In this document: in pieces, positions 9,346 through 17,457 of the stretch
Layout of the letters: each line of letters begins with the position of its first letter
How positions within the stretch are numbered: position 1 is the first letter of the stretch
NCBI GenBank assembly: GCA_900315255.1
Contig: OMYH01000002.1
Coordinates: 1 to 64,000 of the forward strand
DNA from: an uncultured Eubacteriales bacterium
GTDB lineage: Bacteria > Bacillota > Clostridia > Oscillospirales > Acutalibacteraceae
Reading direction: 5' to 3'
Length of the DNA stretch: 64,000 nucleotides
Made by a program: the position numbers and the translations under genes
The notes under the pieces: model-generated
What the model was told of the DNA's origin: nothing
Databases searched by the model: none
Seen by the model: only the letters and a program-made list of their open reading frames with translations

Positions 9346-9520
9346 AGATCAAAGCAATCGAATTATGACAAGATTTCAGCCGAGTATTATTTCTACAAAA
9401 AAGAAGCAGACTGACCTGCACGGAATATGCAACAGTAGAGTGACAGTCAGGAAACCATTTACCGCTACTTAAAGAATAAACAGGCTGCCAAAATAAAGAA
9501 AAATCAGCTTGAATAAAAAA
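9346..9520. other. Non-coding gap beside the IS3 remnant
   Basis: No gene or clear element end was seen. The stretch is likely debris between the transposase remnant and the terminator of the S41 peptidase gene. Confidence 0.4.
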
Positions 9521-9523
9521 TCA

Positions 9524-9545
9524 GCAGGGAAAACGTTCTCCCTGC
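9524..9545 (-). terminator. Terminator of the S41 peptidase gene
   Basis: GCAGGGA and TCCCTGC pair around an 8-base loop. Read leftward the stem is followed by TGATTTTTTATTC. It lies 64 bases past the stop at 9609. Confidence 0.75.
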
Positions 9546-9608
9546 CGTGGTTAGATGAATAGCTATGATTACAAAAAATCATATGAAACATCAGTATTAA
9601 AATAGTAT

Positions 9609-11348
9609 TCATTCTGCACTGTCTTCAATGTATTTCATAGCCCAATCCATCTCATAATCCTCCTTGTCACGGAATATCTTCATCGCGGCGTCATAGTCGA
9701 GAGGGATACGCACTTCGACAGGATTGCGGCTTACTCGGTCGGCGGCAGTATCTACATTAGGTTCGCCGTCCTCGTTTAGAACAAGTCCGGTGGGATAGAC
9801 TACAAAGACCAAGCCGCCAGAGAGAATACTAAATCCGCCTATTTCCTGATCGCAGCCGCTGGGGTCGGTAATACCCGCAAGGGTGACGTTCGGCAGCTTT
9901 GAAAGAAGCAGCGCTGTACCGTCACCGGCACTTGCACAATTGTAATTCGTGAGCGCTATGACCTTGAGGTCGGCAAATTCCCCGTCACCGTGAATATACT
10001 GATCGCATTGGCTGACATACTTCCCGTCTTTGCGGACACCAAGCCCCTGACAGTACCATTCCTTGTCGGTCAGCAGATCGCAAAGCGCATATCCGATAAC
10101 GTCAATACCGCCCATGTTGTTTCTCAGATCAATGACCAGATACTCCATGCCCTGCGACTTCAGATCGCGCAGCTTTTCGCGGAACATCTCCTTTGCCCAC
10201 TTGTGTTCGCCTGTCATATAACCGAGAGTGTCCTGAAGTCCATTGTCCGTGCCCTCGGCATTAAGTCGCAGATAACCGCACTTGTCATCAAGCATTTTGG
10301 TGCTGTAATTGATGTCCTCTTCAGGTTTGAGAGAATGTAAAAAGGCGTTTCGGGCTTCAACAAATGTGTGATGCTTTTCAAGCTTTTCGAGAGTGACAGT
10401 CTGCTCCTTACCAAACTTGTCTATGAAAGACACATCAACAGTCTCTCCGCCGCAGCGCGAAAGAGACAGAGCACCAAGACGGTCTTCATTGGATTTTACG
10501 GAAAATCCAATGTCGGTAACGTCCTCTGCGATAGCCTGTAAGATCGGCATGCCGTGCCATTTTGTGATGACCGTTCCGTCCTCAATACCGACCGCGTTCG
10601 CTTCCGTCGAAGTGCATACAGCTATGACATCATCGTTGTCGAGCTGCATCATCGCAAAACCGTGATCATGCATCGGCGCAAGTCCGTAATCATGATCATC
10701 TATCAGCGGCTCGGTACTAAATTCGTTGTAATCAAAACAGATACCGCACCCCACATGACCGTCGTACATTTCGTTGCAGAACATATCCACAGCATTACAG
10801 AATTTTACGGGATTCTGCTCATTCTCCGCTTCCTCGACCATCGGCATATACTTTGCTTCAAGTGCCGGAAAATCGATTTCCTTCCATTCTTTCAGAACGT
10901 AATACCTGTCCATATCCTGAACAAATGAATGGAACGATTCGGTATAGCTTTCACGCGAGTGATTGAATATATGAGGCAAGGACGTGCAGAAATTCAACCC
11001 GCAAAAACAGGTCAGCAGACCTGTCAGCACAGCGGTTATGCGGTAGCCTATCCTGCGCTTTGCAAAAAGCATTGGTATCAGTGCAAGAACGCCGATTATA
11101 TACATTACCGAGAAATAGCTAAATATAGTCGGTGCGCCGACAACATATATTACAGCGTGAACTCCGCATATTATCAGCGGTACAAGACACATCACACGCC
11201 ATATGCGAAGCTTCTTTGAGTCGTCTTTCCACTTGTGATGAAGTACTGCGAGTATCAGCATAATGATCAGTATAGCTGCACACCATATGATATGCGTTAC
11301 ATTAGCTATAGAAAGAATATGCCGAAGTGAATCAAAAACAGTTTTCAT
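9609..11348 (-). CDS. Membrane-anchored S41-family peptidase
   Basis: A 579-residue protein with about four N-terminal transmembrane segments (near residues 15-35, 50-70, 75-95 and 103-125), then an extracytoplasmic S41 (C-terminal-processing/tricorn-like) protease region. A helical S41 N-domain covers about residues 140-200 and a PDZ-like stretch about 225-300 (FAMMQLDNDDVIAVCTS, GIEDGTVITKWHG). The catalytic core contains YLVIDLRNNMGG and NYNCASAGDGTALLL, where the Ser of CASAGD is the predicted nucleophile. The motif replaces the usual TSASAGE with NCASAGD. GAGGTAGTG precedes the ATG. It is a single-gene unit. The substrate is unknown. Confidence 0.85.
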   Translation of the reverse strand: MKTVFDSLRHILSIANVTHIIWCAAILIIMLILAVLHHKWKDDSKKLRIWRVMCLVPLIICGVHAVIYVVGAPTIFSYFSVMYIIGVLALIPMLFAKRRIGYRITAVLTGLLTCFCGLNFCTSLPHIFNHSRESYTESFHSFVQDMDRYYVLKEWKEIDFPALEAKYMPMVEEAENEQNPVKFCNAVDMFCNEMYDGHVGCGICFDYNEFSTEPLIDDHDYGLAPMHDHGFAMMQLDNDDVIAVCTSTEANAVGIEDGTVITKWHGMPILQAIAEDVTDIGFSVKSNEDRLGALSLSRCGGETVDVSFIDKFGKEQTVTLEKLEKHHTFVEARNAFLHSLKPEEDINYSTKMLDDKCGYLRLNAEGTDNGLQDTLGYMTGEHKWAKEMFREKLRDLKSQGMEYLVIDLRNNMGGIDVIGYALCDLLTDKEWYCQGLGVRKDGKYVSQCDQYIHGDGEFADLKVIALTNYNCASAGDGTALLLSKLPNVTLAGITDPSGCDQEIGGFSILSGGLVFVVYPTGLVLNEDGEPNVDTAADRVSRNPVEVRIPLDYDAAMKIFRDKEDYEMDWAMKYIEDSAE

Positions 11349-11501
11349 AAGACACTACCTCAGATAAGATTTATAATAAGCAGGCAAATTATGTATCTGC
11401 CCTATCAATGATTATACATTATCACTGCCAATAAGTCAATCACTAACCATATTGTTTCACTACGTGTTCTTGTGAAGCAGAATTATTCGTAACAACAAAA
11501 C

Positions 11502-11531
11502 CGGCACCCGGACCGTTAAACCCTGGTGCCG
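11502..11531. terminator. Bidirectional terminator after the flavin reductase gene
   Basis: CGGCACC and GGTGCCG form a 7-bp stem, with T-rich tails in both directions (TTAATTCTTTT rightward, GGTTTTGTTG leftward). It follows the flavin reductase-like gene, which stops at 11636. Confidence 0.7.
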
Positions 11532-11635
11532 TTAATTCTTTTATTCTATTATACTTTTAACTCTGTTCCGCCTTTAAACATCCACACTACGAGAATCTAT
11601 GTCTGTGGTCACCAAATTCATCATATAGCCCTTAA

Positions 11636-12211
11636 TTATGATTTCTTCATTAAACCGGCTCCTGCGTTCCAAGCCTGACCGACCTTTTCTCCGATCGAAT
11701 AATAGCCTGAGCGAAACTGGTCGAATACAAGCGCATTCACCTTTTCGGGCAGAATCTTGTCTTTATCTCCGACAACGCTCTCTTCTGCGCTCACGTTGAC
11801 TATCTTACCTACAATAGCGTGCATATTCTCCGTGTTGATTTCCTCTGCAAATGCACATTCTATAGTAACAGGGAATTCCGTAATGACAGGAGCATTGACA
11901 AATTCGCTCTTGACAGCGTGATAGCCCGTGCGCTCGAACTTGTCGCTCATTTTATTACCTGTTGCTATTCCGAAGAAATCAGCGACCTCTATGTTTTGCA
12001 CGTCTGCAATACTGACGGTGAACGCCTTTGACTCCATGATGTTTTTTGTTGTTTTGTGATCGGCGTCAATGAACAGTGCGATCTTATCCGTATCACATAT
12101 CTGCGCCCATGCAGCGTTCATCGCACAGATATTGCCGTCAGCGCCATATGCTGCAACTATTACGACCGGCATCGGGAATAATGCGGGCTGTACGCCTAAA
12201 TTCTTTCTCAT
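11636..12211 (-). CDS. Flavin reductase / flavoredoxin-like protein
   Basis: A 191-residue cytoplasmic protein of the flavin reductase-like, FMN-binding split-barrel family. The N-terminus is typical (LFPMPVVIVAAYGADGNICAMNAAWAQ), followed by DHKTTKNI and AFTVSIAD strands that build the FMN site. Flavoredoxins of this type bind FMN and pass electrons in anaerobes. GGAGG precedes the ATG. Downstream is a strong terminator and upstream an apparent intron fragment, so it seems to be transcribed alone. It lies near the oxidative-stress operon, which fits a redox role. Confidence in the family is high, in the reaction low. Confidence 0.85.
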   Translation of the reverse strand: MRKNLGVQPALFPMPVVIVAAYGADGNICAMNAAWAQICDTDKIALFIDADHKTTKNIMESKAFTVSIADVQNIEVADFFGIATGNKMSDKFERTGYHAVKSEFVNAPVITEFPVTIECAFAEEINTENMHAIVGKIVNVSAEESVVGDKDKILPEKVNALVFDQFRSGYYSIGEKVGQAWNAGAGLMKKS

Positions 12212-12245
12212 AATGATTTACCTCCGAATTAAAACATTTTCAAGT

Positions 12246-12281
12246 GCGGAGCTGATAGGTGTATCGCCGCTCCGCATTTTA
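12246..12281. terminator. Hairpin upstream of the flavin reductase gene
   Basis: TGCGGAGC and GCTCCGCA form an 8-bp stem followed rightward by TTTTAATAAC. It lies in the 5' leader of the flavin reductase gene and may be an old terminator for rightward transcription or a leader structure. Confidence 0.45.
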
Positions 12282-12304
12282 ATAACCATTTTGTAAGTGT
12301 TTTG

Positions 12305-12456
12305 CTTATCCATACATTGCACACGGTGGTTTGCAATGTATGCACATTAAGTTCTTCGGTGATCGGTGCTTCCTCCCCGGTTTACATTGCTGCACTTGGC
12401 GGTAACTAACCGTGACAGGACTTTCAACTGCATGATTAATGTCATGCCCTACACAC
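12305..12456 (-). mobile_element. Group II intron 5' fragment (domain I)
   Basis: Read leftward from 12456 the sequence starts GTGTGTAGGGCATGA, continues TAATCATGCAGTTGAAAGTC and then AAGTGCAGCAATGTAAACCG. This is the layout of the 5' end of a bacterial group II intron: a GUGYG start, the AUGA/UGAAAGUC element of domain I, and GC-rich subdomain stems. A further hairpin CATACATTGCA/TGCAATGTATG lies at 12311-12342. No reverse transcriptase ORF and no domain V are present before the flavin reductase leader, so only about 150 bases remain. The family call rests on motif recognition and needs a covariance-model search. Confidence 0.45.
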
Positions 12457-12655
12457 GTATTAAAAGCCCGAAGAACATTGAAAGATCTACCATTTGGTCG
12501 TCATGATTATTTTTGCATTTCTCTTGTGTTTTTGTATTACATACTGATTATTTATTAAGTTTATCTCAAATGGTACTGATTTAGTTGGTCTGCTATCTCC
12601 CTTAATCTTTATTTATCTTTGACTATGAACTCGTTAAATCAATTTCTATACAAGG
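12457..12655. other. AT-rich intergenic DNA, nothing recognised
   Basis: About 200 bases between the stop of the MBL-rubredoxin gene and the intron fragment. There is no ORF with a ribosome binding site. A clear intrinsic terminator for the operon to the right was not found here. Confidence 0.4.
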
Positions 12656-13597
12656 TCATGCTTTATTAAATTTCTCCTTAGGCTGTTTACAGCGGGGGCA
12701 CTTCCAGTCATCCGGCAGATCTTCAAAAGCTACCTCATCGTGTTCTTCAGGATCATATACATATCCGCAGATGGAACATACATAAACGCCGGAAGCTTGC
12801 TGATCAGTAAAGTTAACCTCTGCAAGTACAGTTTCAACGGGATTATCTAAATCAATCACACGATCAGCTTCAAGGTTTTCATAACCCTGCGGTGTATGTG
12901 TACCCATATATACGGTAGGATGACTGCGGACAAACTCACGCACACGATCAAGTGTTTCACGAGCAGCAGGAAGATCCTCAAAAACAACGGAGAGCTTGTT
13001 GTCATACAATGCCTCGTCAACATAAGTGATATCTCCGTGGATCATATAAAACAAACCGTTGTTTTCTGCAACAACTATGCTGTTACCGTTAGTGTGACCC
13101 TTGGCTTTGATGAATGTAACTCCATCGATGATCTTCTGGCATTTGGGAAAGTTATAGTATGCGCCGTCAGTAAACTTCACCGGAACAAGATTCGGGATAT
13201 CCTGCAATTCAACTGCGCCGAGTTCTTCCTCGTTGACATAGATCCGAGCGTTCGGGAAAGACTTCAACTCACCCGAATGGTCGTTGTGCTTGTGCGTGAG
13301 AAGTATCTTTGTTACCTGCTCGGGCTTATAGCCAAGATCAGCGAGTGCGTCCATATAGCTGCTTATATCCTTTCCGGTGTAAAGAATGCTGTTCTCATCA
13401 GGAACTTCTTCGGGCGTTCCTGCAGGCAAGCCCGTGTCAACAAGAATGACCTCGTCGCCTGTGTCGATAAGGTAGTTTTGCAGACTGCCTCTGTAGCGTA
13501 CAGAAGAGTCATATTTTTCTGTACCTTCCTCGCCGCCGAAAACAAACGGCTGGGTATAAAATCCGTCCTTTCTGAATTTTACGGCCTTTATTATCAT
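12656..13597 (-). CDS. Metallo-beta-lactamase hydrolase fused to rubredoxin
   Basis: A 313-residue two-domain protein. The MBL domain (about residues 1-260) has the metal motif [13 protein letters not shown] (HxHxDH), later ligands in KGHTNGNSI and HGDITYVDE, and a final GTHTPQGY. Residues 267-313 are a rubredoxin domain with two CxxCG-type knuckles ([15 protein letters not shown] and [15 protein letters not shown]) for one Fe(Cys)4 centre. Fusion of a hydrolytic MBL fold with rubredoxin is known in Clostridia and points to redox or oxygen-stress chemistry. The ATG giving MIIKAVKF is chosen because GGGAGAC lies just upstream. Longer frames run into the regulator gene. It is the last gene of the 14885-12656 operon. 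Confidence 0.85.
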   Translation of the reverse strand: MIIKAVKFRKDGFYTQPFVFGGEEGTEKYDSSVRYRGSLQNYLIDTGDEVILVDTGLPAGTPEEVPDENSILYTGKDISSYMDALADLGYKPEQVTKILLTHKHNDHSGELKSFPNARIYVNEEELGAVELQDIPNLVPVKFTDGAYYNFPKCQKIIDGVTFIKAKGHTNGNSIVVAENNGLFYMIHGDITYVDEALYDNKLSVVFEDLPAARETLDRVREFVRSHPTVYMGTHTPQGYENLEADRVIDLDNPVETVLAEVNFTDQQASGVYVCSICGYVYDPEEHDEVAFEDLPDDWKCPRCKQPKEKFNKA

Positions 13598-13616
13598 AGT
13601 AAAGTCTCCCTTTCTT

Positions 13617-14000
13617 TTATGACATTTTTGCAAGCGCTTTATCCAAACGCTTTTTGAGTGTCGACAATTCTTCCTCCGACAGCGGGATACAGCCGCACAT
13701 TTCATGAGAAACATTAATTGCCTTCTCCTTTAACACAGCTCCCTGTTCTGTCAGTGAAATAAGCAGCGGTGCGAGTGTACCGGAATCGAGATGTACCTTT
13801 ATTCCAAGCTCACCCTCTGTCATATCTCCGAATTCCCACAGCACCATTATAACAATGTACTGCGTGTAGGTCAGGTTCAATGCTTCAAGTGGTTTTCGGT
13901 ACTGTCTGACAACTTCCTTTGCACAAGCATACAGCGGAAAACAAAGTTGATTATTCAACCGGATAGCGCTGTATCTATCCGAGATTATTTCATTAGTCAT
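13617..14000 (-). CDS. OhrR/MarR-like regulator lacking its wing
   Basis: A 127-residue protein matching organic-peroxide sensors of the OhrR/MarR family. The sensing Cys is in NNQLCFPLY (Cys20), dimer helices follow, then [13 protein letters not shown] and the recognition-helix start [11 protein letters not shown] (residues 70-80). Straight after LL the sequence goes to [14 protein letters not shown], which in OhrR lies about 22 residues further on. The end of the recognition helix, the beta-hairpin wing and the D-E-R signature are therefore absent, and length is 127 rather than about 147. The reading frame is kept. It overlaps the upstream small membrane gene by 4 bases. DNA binding is doubtful; peroxide sensing or dimerisation could remain. 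Confidence 0.75.
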   Translation of the reverse strand: MTNEIISDRYSAIRLNNQLCFPLYACAKEVVRQYRKPLEALNLTYTQYIVIMVLWEFGDMTEGELGIKVHLDSGTLAPLLISLTEQGAVLKEKAINVSHEMCGCIPLSEEELSTLKKRLDKALAKMS

Positions 14001-14158
14001 TCGCTATCATCTTCCGGTCTGAAAGCAGGACAGTCTTCCGGTGCCTTTGAAAGTTCCTCACCTGCTATTGCTGCTTTGATAACTCTGCGATGAAGATACA
14101 GCATTATTGCAAATACCCCTGTACATACTCCGGCGATAAAAGAGAAAAATGATTTCAT
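13997..14158 (-). CDS. Small single-pass membrane protein
   Basis: A 53-residue protein with one transmembrane helix (FFSFIAGVCTGVFAIMLYL, about residues 3-21) and a charged cytoplasmic tail ([20 protein letters not shown]). The ATG giving MKSFFSF follows AAAGGAC; an upstream in-frame ATG lacks a ribosome binding site. It is coupled to the OhrR-like gene by ATGA overlap and lies in the ferritin-like/MBL-rubredoxin operon. Function unknown. Confidence 0.65.
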   Translation of the reverse strand: MKSFFSFIAGVCTGVFAIMLYLHRRVIKAAIAGEELSKAPEDCPAFRPEDDSE

Positions 14159-14235
14159 AAATTTTACGTCCTTTCTATTATTTTTACAAAACGACCGACA
14201 CATCTCAATTTCAAAGAGGTATGCCGGTCAATTTA

Positions 14236-14418
14236 TTACTTTTCAGCGGGTTCCCACTTACATCTGACAGGTGATACGATCGACCCGTCTTTCTTCATAG
14301 CCGTCATAGTCTTATCAACGACCTTACGGTCAAGTCCTGTCAACTCGGCGATCTTGCCTGCGTTCAGCGGCTCGCCTGCCTTTTTCATAGCGTCTAAGAT
14401 CATTTCCTTTTCGTTCAT
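14236..14418 (-). CDS. Short winged-helix regulator-like protein
   Basis: A 60-residue winged helix-turn-helix protein. Helix 1 is MNEKEMILDAMKKAG, the HTH is LNAGKIAELTGLDRKVVDKTMTAMKKDG, and a short wing SIVSPVRCKWEPA follows. Small stand-alone wHTH proteins of this kind are frequent next to rubrerythrin and ferritin-like genes in anaerobes. It lies 18 bases after the ferritin-like gene in the same direction. It may bind DNA as a dimer; the target is unknown. Confidence 0.7.
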   Translation of the reverse strand: MNEKEMILDAMKKAGEPLNAGKIAELTGLDRKVVDKTMTAMKKDGSIVSPVRCKWEPAEK

Positions 14419-14435
14419 GAGTTTTCCCCCCTTTT

Positions 14436-14885
14436 TTAATCTCCAATCTGTTCGATCAGATAGTTATCCATACCAATCTCCTGTATGAGAGAAAGGTGCT
14501 GCTTGACCCAGTTGTAATGCTCCTGCTCGTCCACGATAAACTCCTGTATCATAGCCTTTGTTACATAATCATCATCAAAAAGAGTAAGTGACTTGCTCAT
14601 TTCCGGCAGTGCTTCAGCTGCGTCCCTGCAGTCGTATTCGAGCATCTCTTTAACATCGGTGAAAACAGGGTACTCTGCCAGCTCGACAGTCGGCGTTACT
14701 CCCAATTCGATCAGACGTGCGTTGACCTTCTTTGCTTCGTTCCACTCTTCGTCGGACTCCGCCATGATCTTATCGGCCAATTTGCCGAATCCCCGCTGCT
14801 TCAAAATCTGAGCCTGAATAGAATGCTGTTGTGAATTGCCAAACCAACCCTTTGCCATTGCCTGTAAAAACTCGATTTTTGTCAT
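14436..14885 (-). CDS. Ferritin-like (rubrerythrin/bacterioferritin-type) protein
   Basis: A 149-residue four-helix-bundle protein and the first gene of an oxidative-stress operon (then wHTH, membrane protein, OhrR-like, MBL-rubredoxin). Helix 1 is MTKIEFLQAMAKGWFGNSQQ, helix 2 AESDEEWNEAKKVNARL, helix 3 DCRDAAEALPEMSKSL and helix 4 MIQEFIVDEQEHYNWV. Helix 4 keeps an ExxH iron-ligand motif (EQEH). Helix 2 has EEWNEA where an ExxH would be expected, so the di-iron site may be incomplete or atypical. The start at MTKIEF is set by GGAGG 9 bases upstream; longer frames extend into the promoter. Confidence 0.75.
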   Translation of the reverse strand: MTKIEFLQAMAKGWFGNSQQHSIQAQILKQRGFGKLADKIMAESDEEWNEAKKVNARLIELGVTPTVELAEYPVFTDVKEMLEYDCRDAAEALPEMSKSLTLFDDDYVTKAMIQEFIVDEQEHYNWVKQHLSLIQEIGMDNYLIEQIGD

Positions 14886-14949
14886 ATAGATTTCCTCCGT
14901 GAAATCATATTTGTTATGCACTGTTATATTGTGCGCCACCATTAAATAT

Positions 14950-14977
14950 ATCATATCACAGATCGTATTGTTTTCAA
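14950..14977 (-). promoter_or_regulatory. Promoter of the oxidative-stress operon
   Basis: Read leftward, TTGAAA (14972-14977), 16 bases, TATGAT (14950-14955), about 65 bases before the ferritin-like start codon. Confidence 0.6.
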
Positions 14978-15035
14978 TTCATAATCATTGTAAAAAATCC
15001 TATTATGGTACTTTGCGGATGATTTGTACCACTTT

Positions 15036-15587
15036 TTAATATAAGTACTTATGAAGCGGCTCGGGAAGTGATTTTTCATATATTTCCGCAAGCTCCCGAG
15101 GACTGATATGATATTTGTCGAGTATCCATTCACAGGTCAGATTCACAGTTCCCAAACAGTAAATACGGATATACATATCGGTTTTTTCATCAAGATCGTC
15201 TATTTTTCCCGAACTCAGGATATATCCTTTTAACGCTTCATAATTGTTCTCGGTCATATTCCGTACAAAAGAGTCGTGTCCGTTGGTATGCCTGAGCAGA
15301 TTAGAGAGATAAGTTTTATTTTGCTGATAATAGTTAACGCCCTCAATCAGCGTTCTGCTCCAACGGTACCCGTCTGTACCTATCTGCGCCATGATATCAG
15401 CAACGTGACATGAATGCTCCCATACAATCAGATCGTATTTATCCTTAAAATGACGGTAAAAGGTAGTCGTTGAATATCCGCAGTTATTCGTTATATCCTG
15501 AACGGTAATTTTATCTACGCTTTTTTTCTGTGCAAGCTCCTTGAATGATTCTGCAAGAATTTCTTTTGCTTTTTTTCGTTTTATCAT
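15036..15587 (-). CDS. TetR-family transcriptional regulator
   Basis: A 183-residue TetR/AcrR regulator. The N-terminal HTH is AKEILAESFKELAQKKSVDK, then ITVQDITNNCGYSTTTFYRH and FKDKYDLIVWE. The C-terminal ligand and dimer domain runs from about residue 75 and is of the DhaS-like type. It lies upstream of the ferritin-like operon in the same direction, with a promoter in the 150-base gap, so control of that operon is possible but unproven. It is not an evident partner of the genes to its right. Confidence 0.85.
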   Translation of the reverse strand: MIKRKKAKEILAESFKELAQKKSVDKITVQDITNNCGYSTTTFYRHFKDKYDLIVWEHSCHVADIMAQIGTDGYRWSRTLIEGVNYYQQNKTYLSNLLRHTNGHDSFVRNMTENNYEALKGYILSSGKIDDLDEKTDMYIRIYCLGTVNLTCEWILDKYHISPRELAEIYEKSLPEPLHKYLY

Positions 15588-15977
15588 CTATCCACCTGTT
15601 TTCGGTAGTTCCATACCATAAGTATAAAAATGCAGTCTCTTATCGGTTTAAGTTTATTACAGTTTTCTGTTTTAGACTTCATTTAATCAACTTCGGAAAA
15701 TATTCATATATTATATTCTACTTTGAAATTTTACGTCTGTCAACATTTTCATATACAAAAAGTTGATCCCCGGCTCAATTACTGCTTCACAAACGATAAC
15801 ATACCATGGCATTTTATCGTTCAGAAAAAGGCTCAGAATCAAGTCGTTTACCGGTGTTACTTTTTTCTGTTATCATACTTAAAACAACACCCTACAAATA
15901 CCGCCTAATGGCTTTGCACCAAATATGCCCGCATCTCAGGCAAAAAATAAATGCGGTATCGCTTTAATGCTTCAGTT
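15588..15977. other. Intergenic DNA with possible MITE debris
   Basis: No gene was recognised. At 15913-15935 the stretch GCACCAAATATGCCCGCATC resembles the left half of the MITE family (GCACCAAATCTGCTTGCATC in copy D), but no ends or duplication are visible. Most of the region is AT-rich and featureless. Confidence 0.35.
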
Positions 15978-16856
15978 TCACGACAGCTTCAGATGCAGAA
16001 TAAGCACCTGCTTTTTTCGCTCTGCTGTATTCATCGATATTTTTGTTAATAGCGACAAACGTTTTCCGAGCCTCGATAATGCGTCGGGAAAAAAGGTGCG
16101 CTCCTCCAAAAGCTCCATACCGCATTTTTCTGCAAACTCATGACTGTCATTAATACCGAAATACATAAGAGACGATTTGTTGCCTGTTCGCTTTATGAAC
16201 CAATTTGTAAACTTAAGGAGACACTGATTAAATTGAGCGCCGAAGTTGCGCCGTCAGATTTTTAGGCAAATTGTGCGAAAAATCCGCAGGAATACTGACG
16301 TATTTCTGGCGTCAAAAATCATCTCACTATTTGGAAAGGCTTTTCCGCAGGCTTGGATAAACTCAATTATCCTGTTTTCGTGATAATATTGAAAAACTCC
16401 GCTCACAACAAACAGCGTAGGAGATGTTTCGTCTATGTAATCTGCCCAATCAAGTCTGAACATATCACCGGGTATAGCAGATTCCGATGGCCTTGTTCCA
16501 AAGACTTTTTGCCTTGCTTCAATAACATCAGGAAGGTCAATCTCATACCACTTGACATTTATCAGCGTTTCGCATAATCTGTCATAAGCGGTTTCAAGCC
16601 CGGCTCCGAGATATACCACATTGCACTCTTTGTTTTTCTTCGCAAATTCTGCTACCATTTTATCCATGTTATAATATCTGGCGCACGACGCTAAATTCGT
16701 ATATTCGGACGATCCCTTGTCAGCGCCTTCAGGAAGATGTTTTTCAAGATCCAGCGCTTTTTTATCATAAAAGTATTCCGGGAACTGCTTTGAGACCGCT
16801 ATCCTTGCAACAAGCGGCACAAAAAGTGTGTTTGCTACACCTTCAAATTTTTCCAT
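15978..16856 (-). pseudogene. LCM-type methyltransferase gene interrupted by a MITE
   Basis: The N-terminal part (16856 to about 16310) reads as a class I SAM methyltransferase of the leucine-carboxyl-methyltransferase/PPM1-like family: VANTLFVPLVARI, the SAM motif NVVYLGAGLETAYDRL, YEIDLPDVIEARQ and NSEMIFDA. At 16306-16217 a truncated MITE copy enters and brings an in-frame stop (16254). To its left the protein resumes in the same frame with NWFIKRTGNKSSLMYFGIND, then HEFAEKCGMELLEERTFF, and ends at 15978. Without the insert the two parts would make a protein of about 260 residues, the expected size. The 200-residue 5' ORF could still be translated but lacks the C-terminal substrate region. 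Confidence 0.8.
16217..16306. mobile_element. MITE-like element, copy C (truncated)
   Basis: A 90-bp partial copy, inverted relative to copy D. The end GGAGACACTGATTAAATT is intact and adjoins TTAA (16213-16216), while the other half is missing from the point ACGTATTTC onward. It shares the internal block CGCCGAAGTTGCGCCGTCAG with copies A and D. It lies inside the methyltransferase gene and supplies a stop codon. Confidence 0.75.
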
Positions 16857-16951
16857 TTACAATGTCTCTTTTCACTATTGTTAGATGTCAAAAGTCTTTA
16901 TATTATTAGGTCCGTTATTTTGTAAGAACCCTGAAACCATCATATATTGTA

Positions 16952-17452
16952 TCATTTCCTCGGCGGAAACGGGATACACCTGTTTACGTGTTTTTTGTAA
17001 TCTGCATATTGCTGTCCGTACAGATCAAGCAGCCACTTTTCTTCTGTATTTATCAACACTATTGTCATAATACACCAGTTTACTACAGGGATTACAAGCA
17101 GCCACGCATTATGCCACATAAGGCTTATGCCAAGCATCGCAAGCCACCAACCGCTGTACATCGGATTTCTGACCCACGAATAGACGCCCCTCGTCTGAAG
17201 CTTGTTCTCTGTTATACTTTCATCCATATCCGACCGCATTGATCCGATAAACCAGACCGAAAGTCCTGATACGATAAATATTATTCCAAAAACACGGAAT
17301 ATTGTGATCCATATACCCATCAGCACACCAGAACCGAGAATGTTTCCGGAAAGCAATATTCCTGTCACCGTAAGCAATCCCATTGTGCCGACAAGATACG
17401 GCCCTATTCCGAACAACGGCAGCTTCTGGTCTTCATTTACATAATTTTTCAT
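16952..17452 (-). CDS. Isoprenylcysteine methyltransferase-like membrane protein
   Basis: A 166-residue integral membrane protein of the ICMT/phospholipid methyltransferase (PEMT) superfamily. Two N-terminal transmembrane segments precede the signature TRGVYSWVRNPMYSGWWLAMLG (about residues 87-108), a hydrophobic hairpin, and the C-terminal TEEKWLLDLYGQQYADYKKHVNRCIPF. In the family these segments form the SAM site. The start lies 5 bases after the stop of the split membrane gene at 17458, so the two probably share a transcript. Substrate unknown. Confidence 0.8.
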   Translation of the reverse strand: MKNYVNEDQKLPLFGIGPYLVGTMGLLTVTGILLSGNILGSGVLMGIWITIFRVFGIIFIVSGLSVWFIGSMRSDMDESITENKLQTRGVYSWVRNPMYSGWWLAMLGISLMWHNAWLLVIPVVNWCIMTIVLINTEEKWLLDLYGQQYADYKKHVNRCIPFPPRK

Positions 17453-17457
17453 GACAG

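Noticed and set aside
12896..13657. A 253-codon plus-strand ORF opposite the MBL-rubredoxin gene
   Set aside because: The minus-strand gene has clear metal and rubredoxin motifs; the plus frame has no ribosome binding site or family pattern.
15913..15940. A possible fifth MITE fragment (GCACCAAATATGCCCGCATC)
   Set aside because: Only about 20 bases resemble the family, and no end or target duplication is visible.
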